The position numbers and the translations under genes were made by a program. A DNA stretch of 64,000 nucleotides from Janthinobacterium sp. TND4EL3 (GTDB lineage: Bacteria; Pseudomonadota; Gammaproteobacteria; Burkholderiales; Burkholderiaceae_D): assembly GCF_900156175.1 (NCBI RefSeq), contig NZ_FTMV01000008.1, forward strand, positions 62,001 through 126,000. The letters run 5' to 3'. Each line of letters begins with the position of its first letter. Within the stretch, counting starts at the first letter, position 1. Under the pieces are notes generated by a model that saw only the letters and a list, made by a program, of their open reading frames with translations, had not been told where the DNA came from and ran no database searches. Shown one piece after another: positions 15,721 to 26,335 of this stretch.

Positions 15721-17199
15721 TTAGGATGAGCAGCTGACTTCAAGGTGGCTGGCCCAGTCGGGCGGCAGGGCCGCATAGTGCTGGTGTTCGGGCTGTTCGT
15801 CAAATGGCTTTTGCAATATTTCCAGCAATTTTTCCACTTCCGTGTAGTCCTGCTGCCGGGCTTTCTCGATGGCCACTTGCGCCAGGTAGTTGCGCAGCAC
15901 GTATTTCGGGTTGACGCCGTTCATGGCCGCTTGCCGTTCGGCATCGACGCTATTCTCAAGCAACAGGCGCGCCCGGTACGTCGCCGCCCACGCATCGAAG
16001 GCGGGGCGGTCGATGAACATGTCGCGCAGCATGGTGTCGTGTTCGGGCGCCGCCACCTGCAGTGTAGACAAGGCGCGGAAGAAGTTGGTGAAATCCACAT
16101 GATTGGCTTGCATCAGCGCAAACATGCTGTCGAAGAGCGCCGTATCGTCGTCCTGGCGCGTCTGCAAGCCCAGCTTGGCGCGCAGCAAGCCATTCATCTT
16201 CTCCGCGAAGGCGGGTTGGTAGCTGTCCAGCGCCGCCTGTGCCAGTTCCACTTCGCCGATCAGCGGCAGCAAAGCCTGGCCCAGCGCATAGCAGTTCCAG
16301 TGGCCCACCTGCGGCTGGTTGGCGTAGGAATAGCGGCCCTGCTGGTCCGTATGGTTGCAGATGTGTTCAGCGTCAAACGCTTCCATGAAGCCGAAGGGGC
16401 CGTAATCGAGGGTCAATCCCAGTATCGACATATTGTCCGTGTTCATGACGCCATGCATGAAGCCGACGGCCTGCCACTGCGCGATCATGTGCGCCGTGCG
16501 CACGCAGACCTCGGCCAGCAAGGCCTGGTATGGATTTGCTGCGGCGCGCAACTCGGGATAGAAGCCGTCGATCACGTAATCGGCGAGGATTTTCAGTTCG
16601 TCCGGCTTCTTGCGGTAAAACCAGTGCTCGAACGAGCCGAAGCGCACGAACGTGGGTGCCATGCGCGTGACGACGGCCGCCGTTTCCACCGTTTCGCGCA
16701 GGATGCCTTGCTGCGAACCCATGATGGACAGCGCGCGCGAGGTGGGAATGCCCAGCGCCGCCATGGCTTCCGAGCACAGGAATTCGCGGATGGACGAGCG
16801 CAGCACGGCGCGCCCGTCGCCCATGCGCGAGTACGGCGTGGCGCCGGCGCCTTTCAGCTGCAGCTCCAGCGGGCCGCTGTCCGTGGCGATATCACCCAGC
16901 AGGATGGCGCGGCCATCGCCCAGCTGGCCGGCCCAGACGCCGAACTGGTGGCCCGAATACACGGCCGACAGGGGCTGCGAGCGCTCGGCCACGGCATTGC
17001 CGCTCAGCAGCGCCACATAGTCGGGCTCGGCCAGGCGCGCCGCATCGAGGCCGACCAGGCTTGCCGCCGGCGCGCTGGCGGCCACAAAGTAGGGCGCGGG
17101 CAGGGGCGTGGGCATCAGCCGCGTATAGAACGCGGGCGGCAGCGCCGCAAAGGCGTTATCCAGTGGTAAGGTATGAGCGGTGATGGCAGTTCCATTCAA
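15721..17199 (-). CDS. selO: Protein adenylyltransferase SelO (UPF0061)
   Basis: SelO is a pseudokinase-fold enzyme that transfers AMP to Ser/Thr/Tyr of target proteins and is tied to redox homeostasis. The family regions are intact: [73 protein letters not shown] and [12 protein letters not shown]. No ATG fits the N-terminus. TTG at 17199 begins [17 protein letters not shown], giving 492 residues, the normal length; the frame stays open upstream to 17370 without a conserved start, so the start is uncertain. msrB follows after 9 nt. Bacterial SelO usually lacks selenocysteine and so does this one. Confidence 0.93.
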   Translation of the reverse strand: MNGTAITAHTLPLDNAFAALPPAFYTRLMPTPLPAPYFVAASAPAASLVGLDAARLAEPDYVALLSGNAVAERSQPLSAVYSGHQFGVWAGQLGDGRAILLGDIATDSGPLELQLKGAGATPYSRMGDGRAVLRSSIREFLCSEAMAALGIPTSRALSIMGSQQGILRETVETAAVVTRMAPTFVRFGSFEHWFYRKKPDELKILADYVIDGFYPELRAAANPYQALLAEVCVRTAHMIAQWQAVGFMHGVMNTDNMSILGLTLDYGPFGFMEAFDAEHICNHTDQQGRYSYANQPQVGHWNCYALGQALLPLIGEVELAQAALDSYQPAFAEKMNGLLRAKLGLQTRQDDDTALFDSMFALMQANHVDFTNFFRALSTLQVAAPEHDTMLRDMFIDRPAFDAWAATYRARLLLENSVDAERQAAMNGVNPKYVLRNYLAQVAIEKARQQDYTEVEKLLEILQKPFDEQPEHQHYAALPPDWASHLEVSCSS

Positions 17200-17368
17200 A
17201 TAAGATGTGGCGGCAGGATGCGCCAGCCTGGAATGCGATTTTACCGCACGGCGCCAGGGCGCGTGGCGGGCGCCTTCGGGCCTGCCGTGGCGGGCTTGAA
17301 CACGGTGAAAAACGGAATCGAAAATTCCATGCTGCACCGCAATATCGAAATGCGTTGACGATTTCCGC

Positions 17369-17378
17369 ACGACCGTAC
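17369..17378. promoter_or_regulatory. Shared fatty-acid-gene motif, copy 1
   Basis: ACGACCGTAC, 69 nt before the acyl-CoA ligase start and just after a TTGACG -35-like box (17355-17360). The same motif occurs at a similar distance before the thiolase and, with two changes, before the hydratase/dehydrogenase gene. Confidence 0.5.
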
Positions 17379-17437
17379 GAAACTAAGGACAGCCTGTCCA
17401 TTCCAACAATCCGCAAGTAGCCACCCCAGGAGACACG

Positions 17438-19090
17438 ATGTCGGCATTTCCCTTGAGTCCAGTGATGGGCCAGATGATGAATCAGCCTTTGCTCATTTCC
17501 AGCATTATCGAGTTTGCAGCGCGTCATTATGGCGGCAGTGAAATCATTTCGCGGCGGGTGGAAGGCGATATGCACCGCTATACCTACCGCGATTGCCACC
17601 AGCGCGCGCGCCGCCTGGCCAATGCCCTGCATGGCCTCGGCGTCGGCATGGGCGAGCGGGTCGCCACCCTGGCCTGGAACGGCTACCGCCACCTGGAAGC
17701 CTATTATGCCGTGTCCGGCTCGGGCGCCGTCTTGCACACGATCAATCCGCGCCTGTTTCCCGACCAGATCGCCTACATCTCGAACCACGCGCAAGACCAG
17801 GTTCTATTGTTCGATCTGACCTTTTTGCCCGTGGTGGAAAAAATCGCCGCCGACTGTACTTTCGTGCGCCATTTCGTGCTGATGTGCGACCGCGACCGCA
17901 TGCCCGCCAGCAGCACCATCCCCGACCTGCTGTGCTATGAAGACCTGATCGCCACGCATTCGGACGACTACGCCTGGCCATTGTTCGACGAGAATTCGGC
18001 CGCCACCCTGTGCTACACGTCCGGCACGACGGGCAATCCCAAGGGCGCCCTGTATTCGCACCGCTCGACCGTGCTGCACGCGTATGCCTCGGCCATGCCC
18101 AGCGCGCTGAACGTGCGCGCTTCGGACACGGTCCTGCCCGTCGTGCCCATGTTTCACGTGAATGCCTGGGGCTTGCCGTATTCCGTGCCCCTGTCCGGCG
18201 CGCGCATGGTGTTTCCCGGCGCGGCGCTCGATGGCAAGTCGCTGTACGAATTGTTCGAGGCGGAAAAAGTGACGTTCTCGGCCGGCGTGCCCACCGTCTG
18301 GCTGGGCTTGCTGAACCACGCCTTGCAGAATAACTTGACATTTTCCACCTTCCGCCGCACCGTGATCGGCGGCGCGGCGTGCCCGCCAGCCATGATGGAT
18401 ACCCTGATCGACAAGTTCGACATCGAGGTCATCCACGCCTGGGGCATGACGGAAATGTCGCCGCTGGGCACGGCGGGCGGCTTGCAGACCAAGCACCTGG
18501 ACTTGCCGAAGGACGAGCAGCGCAAGATCCTGCAAAAGCAGGGCCATGCCATTTACGGCGTGGACATGAAGATCGTCGACGACGACGGCAAGGAATTGCC
18601 GTGGGATGGCGTGGCGTACGGGCATCTGCTGGTGAAGGGACCGTGGATCATTTCCTCGTATTACAAGAACGAGGGCGGCGAGGTGCTGCAGGACGGCTGG
18701 TTCTCCACGGGCGACGTGGCCACCATCGATGCGGATGGCTACATGCAGATCACGGACCGCAGCAAGGACGTGATCAAGTCGGGCGGCGAATGGATCGGCA
18801 CCATCGACCTGGAAAACCTGGCCATGGCGCACCCGGCCGTGCTGCAGGCGGCCTGCATCGGCGTGTTCCACCCGAAATGGGACGAGCGCCCCGTGCTCGT
18901 GGTGGTCTTGCGCCCCGGCATGACGGTCACGCGCGACGCCTTGCTGCAATTTTTCGAGGGCAAGATCGCCAAGTGGTGGACGCCCGACGACGTGCTGTTC
19001 ATCGACGCCTTGCCCATGGGCGCGACGGGCAAGATCCAGAAGAACAAGCTGCGCGAGCAGTTCAAGGGGCACCGGCTGCCGGGGATGTAA
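17438..19090 (+). CDS. Acyl-CoA synthetase (AMP-forming, DmdB/AlkK-like)
   Basis: A 550-residue ANL-superfamily ligase that activates a carboxylic acid to its CoA thioester through an acyl-adenylate. Motifs: P-loop YTSGTTGNPKGAL, WGMTEMSPLG, hinge STGDVATIDADGYMQITDR, and catalytic Lys in TGKIQKNKLR. The overall sequence resembles medium/long-chain AlkK-type ligases and the 3-methylmercaptopropionate-CoA ligase DmdB; chain length cannot be read from sequence. One oddity is SGGEWIGTIDLEN, where relatives commonly have Ser in place of Gly after Ile. AGGAGA precedes the ATG. The likely partners, encoded downstream on the same strand, are the hydratase/dehydrogenase at 24205 and the thiolase at 31437. 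Confidence 0.92.
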   Translation: MSAFPLSPVMGQMMNQPLLISSIIEFAARHYGGSEIISRRVEGDMHRYTYRDCHQRARRLANALHGLGVGMGERVATLAWNGYRHLEAYYAVSGSGAVLHTINPRLFPDQIAYISNHAQDQVLLFDLTFLPVVEKIAADCTFVRHFVLMCDRDRMPASSTIPDLLCYEDLIATHSDDYAWPLFDENSAATLCYTSGTTGNPKGALYSHRSTVLHAYASAMPSALNVRASDTVLPVVPMFHVNAWGLPYSVPLSGARMVFPGAALDGKSLYELFEAEKVTFSAGVPTVWLGLLNHALQNNLTFSTFRRTVIGGAACPPAMMDTLIDKFDIEVIHAWGMTEMSPLGTAGGLQTKHLDLPKDEQRKILQKQGHAIYGVDMKIVDDDGKELPWDGVAYGHLLVKGPWIISSYYKNEGGEVLQDGWFSTGDVATIDADGYMQITDRSKDVIKSGGEWIGTIDLENLAMAHPAVLQAACIGVFHPKWDERPVLVVVLRPGMTVTRDALLQFFEGKIAKWWTPDDVLFIDALPMGATGKIQKNKLREQFKGHRLPGM

Positions 19091-19096
19091 GGCAGT

Positions 19097-20605
19097 CTAG
19101 GCCGCTTGCGGCAGCGCCGCCCCCAGTTTTTCCAGCAGGTGGTCGCACTGGAACACGGACAGGGTCTGGCGCTGCGCATCCGTGCCGATGTCGAGCATTT
19201 CCTCCATGTCGCTGCGCAAGTCGTCGTGCGTGCCCGTGCGGATGATTTGCGGCGCCGCAAAGCGCTGGCTGTCGGAAATGGTCATGATGTTGTCGATGTG
19301 GTCGACGAGGAAGCCGTAGCGTTCGGCGCCCCGTTCCACGATCAAGATCTTGCCCGCGCCCGCGCCCGCGTCCGGCAGGGGCGGCATCGCGTACAGCTGG
19401 CGCAGGTCGATGATGCTGATCATTTGCTGGCGCAGGTTGAGCATGCCGCGCATGCAGGCCGGCATGCCCGGCGGCGTCGTGATGGCGCCGCTGAAGTCGA
19501 TGATTTCGCGCACTTGCCCGATTTCCACGGCGAACTGGGTTTCCACCGTGAACGTGATGTAGACGCGGCGCTGCGCCTGGCGCGTGGCGGCGCTGGCCGT
19601 TTCCGCATCGGCCGGGTACAGGCGCGCGTGGCCGGCGCGCATCTCGACGATCTCCGCCTGCGACAGGATATGCCTGTGGTCGAGGAAAATGATGTCACCC
19701 AGCCCCTGTTTCGTGATGCAGCCGGCGAACATGGCGGCGCGCGCCTTGCTCAGCAGGGGTATCGGCAGCACCTCGTCGCCGAAGAAATGCACGATGCTGT
19801 CGACGGAATCGACGAGGAAGCCCACCGTCGCGTCCTCCAGGCGCACGACGATGACGCGCTGCTCCGGCGTGGGGGCCTTGTCTTCCCTGGTTGCCTGCAG
19901 CAGGGCGCCGAAATCGACGACGGCCACCTGGCTGCCGCGAAAATGCATGCGTCCCAGGCACAGTTCGCTGTTCAGCAGGGAGCTGTGCAGTTCCGGCACC
20001 TTGATGATTTCCTGGATGGCCAGCATTTCAAACGCAAACGTGGCGCCGGCCGCATGGAAGCTCACGCATTGCCGGCGTTCGCTTTGCGCATGGTAGCGGG
20101 CCGTGCCAGGCCGGGCGCCCGTCGCCTGCAGGGCCAGCACGTGGGGCACGTTTTCGATGCGCAGCAGGGCGTGCGGGTCGAGGATCTGCAGCAGGCGCGC
20201 GCCGCCATCGAGCAAAATCGTGCCCGCAATGACGGCGTGGGCGTCGCCGCCCGCATACCGCAGGGCGCTGCGCTCGCTGGCGGCCACGCGCAGGATTTCG
20301 CCCGTATCCTGGAAGACGATGCCGACCAGCACCTGCTGGAAGTCGAGGATGGCGATCTTGTCCGTGGCCATGGCGCGCGGCGCGTCGGCGCGGAACAGGC
20401 GGCCCAGGTTGACCACCGGAATGACGCTGCCGCGCAAGGTGAACATGCCTTCCAGATACGCGGGCGACAGGGGCAGGGCGGTGACTTTGGCGGGATAGTT
20501 GACTACTTCGCGGATGCAGCCGGCCGGCAGGGCGAATTCATCGCCGCCCAGGTGGAAGGAGCCGAACAGTTCGGTGGCCGCCTCGCGGCCTTCATGCTTG
20601 TCCAT
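19097..20605 (-). CDS. cheW: Triple-domain CheW chemotaxis coupling protein
   Basis: A 502-residue protein made of three successive CheW domains (about 10-150, 175-320 and 340-475). Each has the CheW core: EFALPAGCIREVVNYP with MFTLRGSVIPVVNLGRLF; FAFEMLAIQEIIKVPEL with MHFRGSQVAVVDFGALL; QFAVEIGQVREIIDFSG with MLNLRQQMISIIDLRQLY. CheW links receptors to the CheA kinase. Multi-CheW proteins can cross-link receptors or sit in alternative arrays. The start overlaps cheD by 14 nt, so it is the last gene of the mcp-cheR-cheD-cheW unit. No CheA is encoded here. Confidence 0.92.
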   Translation of the reverse strand: MDKHEGREAATELFGSFHLGGDEFALPAGCIREVVNYPAKVTALPLSPAYLEGMFTLRGSVIPVVNLGRLFRADAPRAMATDKIAILDFQQVLVGIVFQDTGEILRVAASERSALRYAGGDAHAVIAGTILLDGGARLLQILDPHALLRIENVPHVLALQATGARPGTARYHAQSERRQCVSFHAAGATFAFEMLAIQEIIKVPELHSSLLNSELCLGRMHFRGSQVAVVDFGALLQATREDKAPTPEQRVIVVRLEDATVGFLVDSVDSIVHFFGDEVLPIPLLSKARAAMFAGCITKQGLGDIIFLDHRHILSQAEIVEMRAGHARLYPADAETASAATRQAQRRVYITFTVETQFAVEIGQVREIIDFSGAITTPPGMPACMRGMLNLRQQMISIIDLRQLYAMPPLPDAGAGAGKILIVERGAERYGFLVDHIDNIMTISDSQRFAAPQIIRTGTHDDLRSDMEEMLDIGTDAQRQTLSVFQCDHLLEKLGAALPQAA

Positions 20606-21122
20606 AGGCGCTTTCCTTGCGTGGAATCAAGTCGGGGTGCGCCACCACGTCGGTGACGGCATAGCTGTGGCGGGCGCAGTCGATCAGCAACTGGCGCCCG
20701 TGGCGCCCGCCCAGCGCGCAAAAACTCACGCGCAAGCCGCATTGGGCCAGGTATTTGTGCGCCGCCTGCGCGTTTTGCCGTCCCACCTGCAGCCGTCCAT
20801 GGCCATTTTCGGGGCCAAACATGCTGGCGCCCCCGGCCAGCACGACGTCGATATCGGCGTAATCGGCCTGGCGCGCCCCCATCAGCCGCAGCAGTGCGGG
20901 CACGGCCTGGCTCACATAGCGCGCGCCCAGGGAGCCGTCGGCGGCGGGCGCTTCCGGCAGCAGGCAGTGGGCCAGGCCGCAGCAACGGCCCTTCTTCCAG
21001 AGAAAGCCGATGCCGATGCAGGAGCCCAGCAGCGCCTGCAGCTGCTCGTCGCGCGTCCCCACGCTCAGTTGACCCATGCCAACAAGGTGCAGCGGCGGGC
21101 CGTGCCCGATGGCGGTGTTCAT
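20592..21122 (-). CDS. cheD: Chemoreceptor glutamine deamidase
   Basis: A 176-residue CheD, which deamidates receptor glutamines and so tunes methylation sites used by CheR/CheB. The catalytic Cys is in LLGSCIGIGF and the catalytic His in LAHCLLPEA, with GGASMFG and the C-terminal GGRHGRQLLID loop also recognisable. It overlaps cheR by 4 nt and cheW by 14 nt. The sequence is more diverged than typical CheD but keeps the key residues. Confidence 0.9.
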   Translation of the reverse strand: MNTAIGHGPPLHLVGMGQLSVGTRDEQLQALLGSCIGIGFLWKKGRCCGLAHCLLPEAPAADGSLGARYVSQAVPALLRLMGARQADYADIDVVLAGGASMFGPENGHGRLQVGRQNAQAAHKYLAQCGLRVSFCALGGRHGRQLLIDCARHSYAVTDVVAHPDLIPRKESAYGQA

Positions 21123-21943
21123 GCTGTCCCCGCCTTATAGATCATGGGAAACTCGAACTGGTAGCCGGTGCCCAGGCGCGCGATGCTTTCCGACTCGCCC
21201 AGGATCAGCCTGCCATCGTCCTTGAGGCTTGGCCGCGCCTGGCGCAGCACGGTTTCCTGGTGCTCCGCGTCGAAATAGATGAGCACGTTGCGCAGGAACA
21301 CGAGGTCGAACTGGCGGGCCGGGCGCAGCGCTTCGAGCAGATTGTGCTGTGCAAAGCTCACGTGCCGCCGCAGTTCGTCGTTGACCTGCACGCCATATGG
21401 CGACGGCAGGAAGTATTTGCGCAGCAATTCCGGGTGCGACAATCGGATGCGTTCGACGGAGCGCCCGCTGTACTGGCCCGCCTTCGCGGCGGCGAGGATG
21501 TGGCGCGAAATGTCGCTGGCCAGGATCTGGTAGCGGAAACCGGGCGCCTGCAGCCTGAATTGTTCGCACAGCATGGCGATCGAATACAGTTCCTCGCCAC
21601 TGGCGGCCGCCGCCGACCACACGTGCAGGCAGCCATCGGGATGGGCGCGCGCCCAGGCGGGCAGGTAGCGGTCGCGGAAGTAATCCCAGATCTGCGGCGT
21701 GCGGAAGAACAGGGTGTCGTTGGTGGTCACCAGGTCGATGAAATGGGCCACCTCGTCGCCGTCGCTGGCCACGCGGTCCAGGTAAGCCTGGTAGCTGTGC
21801 AGGGAAAGCGCCTGCAGGCGGGGCTGCAGGCGCCGTTCCAGCAAGACGCTCTTGCGCGCCGTCATGGCGATGCCCGTATGCTGGCGCACGAGGGCAATCA
21901 GGGTCGTGAGCACCTCGGGCGTCAAGGTGGCCGCGTGGCTCAT
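21119..21943 (-). CDS. cheR: Chemotaxis protein methyltransferase
   Basis: A 274-residue CheR that methylates receptor glutamates using S-adenosylmethionine. The N-terminal helical domain is followed by the catalytic domain with TTNDTLFFR (usually TTNETxFFR), WSAAAASGEELYSIAML (usually WSAACSTGEEPYS), ILASDISRHILAAAKAG and DLVFLRNVLIYFD. The substitutions in the first two motifs mark it as a diverged subgroup, consistent with a dedicated receptor. It lies 3 nt after the receptor gene and overlaps cheD by 4 nt. Confidence 0.92.
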   Translation of the reverse strand: MSHAATLTPEVLTTLIALVRQHTGIAMTARKSVLLERRLQPRLQALSLHSYQAYLDRVASDGDEVAHFIDLVTTNDTLFFRTPQIWDYFRDRYLPAWARAHPDGCLHVWSAAAASGEELYSIAMLCEQFRLQAPGFRYQILASDISRHILAAAKAGQYSGRSVERIRLSHPELLRKYFLPSPYGVQVNDELRRHVSFAQHNLLEALRPARQFDLVFLRNVLIYFDAEHQETVLRQARPSLKDDGRLILGESESIARLGTGYQFEFPMIYKAGTA

Positions 21944-21946
21944 GGC

Positions 21947-23647
21947 CTACACCACGAAGCCGGACACGGTCTGGTTCAGGCTGCCCGCTCGCTCGTTCAG
22001 GCTGTCCGTGGAGCGGGCGATGCTGTCGCAGTTGGCGGCCGACTTTTCCGTTTCCTCGGCAATGTACTGGATTGCCGTCGACACTTCGCGCGCTGTCAGC
22101 AGCTGCTCGTTGGCCGCCTTCGAGATATCCGAGATGGCCAGCGTGGTCTTGGCCACGCCCGAGACGATCTTGTCGAAGGCGTCGCTGGCCTGGCGCGAAA
22201 TCTCGCTGCCCGTCGAAACGCGCTTGACGGATTCGTTGATCAGTTTGGAAATCTCTTTTGTTGCCTGCGAGGAGCGCTCGGCCAGCTTGCGCACCTCGTC
22301 GGCGACGACGGAAAAGCCCAGGCCGTGCTCGCCCGCGCGCGCCGCCTCGATGGCCGCGTTAAAGGCCAGCATATTCGTCTGGCTGGCGATTTCGCTGATG
22401 ACCTTGACGATTTCGCCGATGTCTTCCGACGAGCGGTTGATCAGGTCCATGGCCTCGATGGACTTGGCGACGGCGCGCGCGCCCGCTTCCGCTTCCTGCT
22501 GCGTCGCTTGCGCCAGCGAGTCGGCGTTCGAGGTGTTTTCGGCGATGGAATTGATGGAAAACGTCAGGCCGTCGATGGAGGCGTTCATTTCCTCCACCGT
22601 GGCGCCCAGCGCCTGGGTGCCCACGGCCACGCCCGTGGCCCGCTCGGCGATCGCGTGCGAGGCGTCGGCAAAGCCGTTCGCCGCCGACACCACGGTGCCG
22701 ATCACGCCGCGCAGGTCGGTGATCATCTTGCTGATGCCGCCGGCCAGCAGGTCGATCGGCTCTGCGCCTTCGGGCACGATATGGCAGGTCAGGTCGCCCC
22801 GCGCCGCGCGCGCCACCGATTCGAGCAGGGCGTTGACCTTGCGGCCGTCGCTGGCGGACCGGGCCTGGATGCTGTTTTCCAGGTTCACCTGGTCGCTGAT
22901 GTCGATGGCGAACTTGACCACTTTGTACGGCTTGCCGTTCAGGTCGAGGATGGGATTGTAGGTGGCCTGTATCCACACCGCCTTGCCGTGCCTGCCCAGG
23001 CGCTTGTAGCGGCCCGCGTCGAATTCGCCCCGGTTGAGCTTTTGCCAGAATTTCCTGTAGTCGGCGCTGCCCGCGTATTCGGGCTCGCAGAACATGCGGT
23101 GGTGCTCGCCCTGGATATCGCTCAGGTCGTAGTCCATGACGGCGAGGAAATTGTCGTTCGCGTCCAGCACATTGCCCTGCATGTCGAATTCGATGACGGC
23201 CTGCGCCTTGCCGATGGCGCTGACCTTGCTTTCGTATTCGGCGTTGCGCCGCTTGATGGCCGTGACGTCGCTGGCGAACTTGACCACCTTGAAGGGCCGG
23301 CCTTCCGCGTCGAAAATAGGGTTGTACGAGGCATTGAGCCAGATTTCGCGCCCGTCCCTGGTGACGCGCTTGTATTCGCCCGCGTCGAACTGGCCTTGCC
23401 CCAGCTTGTGCCAGAACTGCGCATACTCGTCGCTGTTGGCGTACTCGGGCGGGCAGAACATGCGGTGGTGCTTGCCTTGCACGTCTGCCAGGGTATAGCC
23501 GAGCACGTTCAGGAAGTTGTCGTTCGCATGCAGGATGGTGCCGTCGAGTTCGAATTCGATGACGGCCTGGACACGGTTGAGCGCGGTATGTATCGCGAGT
23601 AAGTCCAGATCCCGGGAATGGCTGACATGGCTGGCTGCGTCCATCAT
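21947..23647 (-). CDS. Soluble methyl-accepting chemotaxis protein, PAS-PAS-signalling (BdlA-like)
   Basis: A 566-residue receptor with no membrane segment. Two PAS domains (~20-140 and ~145-265) are near duplicates, each with a HHRMFCxPEYA motif and a VVKFAxDx(T/S) end, followed by a receptor signalling domain with the hairpin tip [20 protein letters not shown]. This is the layout of Pseudomonas BdlA, a cytoplasmic receptor controlling biofilm dispersal, and of Aer-like redox sensors. The conserved His/Cys residues may bind a cofactor. It is first in the mcp-cheR-cheD-cheW block. Two adjacent ATGs (23647, 23644) are possible starts. A perfect FNR-type box lies ~200 nt upstream. Confidence 0.92.
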   Translation of the reverse strand: MMDAASHVSHSRDLDLLAIHTALNRVQAVIEFELDGTILHANDNFLNVLGYTLADVQGKHHRMFCPPEYANSDEYAQFWHKLGQGQFDAGEYKRVTRDGREIWLNASYNPIFDAEGRPFKVVKFASDVTAIKRRNAEYESKVSAIGKAQAVIEFDMQGNVLDANDNFLAVMDYDLSDIQGEHHRMFCEPEYAGSADYRKFWQKLNRGEFDAGRYKRLGRHGKAVWIQATYNPILDLNGKPYKVVKFAIDISDQVNLENSIQARSASDGRKVNALLESVARAARGDLTCHIVPEGAEPIDLLAGGISKMITDLRGVIGTVVSAANGFADASHAIAERATGVAVGTQALGATVEEMNASIDGLTFSINSIAENTSNADSLAQATQQEAEAGARAVAKSIEAMDLINRSSEDIGEIVKVISEIASQTNMLAFNAAIEAARAGEHGLGFSVVADEVRKLAERSSQATKEISKLINESVKRVSTGSEISRQASDAFDKIVSGVAKTTLAISDISKAANEQLLTAREVSTAIQYIAEETEKSAANCDSIARSTDSLNERAGSLNQTVSGFVV

Positions 23648-23843
23648 ATTTCCTTCAGTGTGAGTCGAAGTGAATAGGGCGGGAATGCGATCGGATTATG
23701 TCTGCCGCCGCACCGGGCACCAAGCGAATTGCGGCAACAGCGCGCGCGTGATGATCGCTGAGAATGCGGGAGGCATATTGGCTTCCTTTATCAAGCTTTT
23801 CTTTGCCATTGCAGCGAATGGATAGTCATCACAGTGCATGATA

Positions 23844-23857
23844 TTGATTTGAATCAA
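23844..23857. promoter_or_regulatory. FNR/ANR-type box
   Basis: TTGAT-TTGA-ATCAA matches the FNR consensus TTGATNNNNATCAA at every fixed position, and the palindrome extends one base further each side. It lies ~200 nt upstream of the PAS-PAS receptor and ~350 nt upstream of the fatty-acid gene; which it controls is undecided. Confidence 0.55.
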
Positions 23858-24121
23858 TAATTTTATTATTCCTTAGTGCCGGATGAAAAACAAGGGGCAT
23901 GCATAAATAATGGAAAACTGCCTTTGCTGCCGCTTTCCGGCATATATAAAACCGTTTCTGGAATAATAAAACGACGTTTTAAAGATTTACTTTTTAATAT
24001 GCAAATGAATATTCAAGTGATAGCTGCCAGCCGCACGCGTGCGCCGCGATGGCATCGTGCCGCGAACGTTGAGGTACCATGGCGGACAATGCATGCCGCG
24101 GCAGGGAACGATAAAAATAAT

Positions 24122-24131
24122 ACGAGCGTTC
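24122..24131. promoter_or_regulatory. Shared fatty-acid-gene motif, copy 2
   Basis: ACGAGCGTTC, 83 nt before the hydratase/dehydrogenase start and immediately upstream of the TATAGT -10 box (24142-24147), where it would overlap the -35 region. Confidence 0.5.
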
Positions 24132-24204
24132 TTTTATGCGGTATAGTAAAGCTTCATCCCTTGCAACCACCTCATACATTGAGCAAAACCAATAAGGAAG
24201 AGAC

Positions 24205-26292
<2,088 letters not shown>

Positions 26293-26308
26293 TTGAGGTA
26301 CTGAATGC

Positions 26309-26334
26309 AAAAGGGCAGATTTCTCTGCCCTTTT
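26309..26334. terminator. Rho-independent terminator
   Basis: AAAGGGCAGA/TCTGCCCTTT stem with a short loop and T7 run on the plus strand. It serves the hydratase/dehydrogenase gene and probably also the converging hydrolase-like gene, whose stop is 2 nt beyond. Confidence 0.9.
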
Positions 26335-26335
26335 T

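Larger units (their letters stand above)
23648..24204. other. Long AT-rich intergenic region
   Basis: 557 nt between divergent genes, the longest non-coding gap in the window. The part from ~23,780 to 24,170 is far more AT-rich than the flanks. It holds an FNR-type palindrome (23844-23857), a fatty-acid motif (24122-24131) and a TATAGT -10 box (24142-24147) for the plus-strand gene. I see no convincing gene; the open frame 23876-24208 lacks codon bias and a ribosome site. Confidence 0.7.

Noticed and set aside
20894-23602. 902-codon open frame on the plus strand opposite cheR and the receptor
   Set aside because: It is exactly antisense to well-supported genes; long antisense frames are expected in GC-rich DNA with strong third-position bias. 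No family motif or ribosome site.
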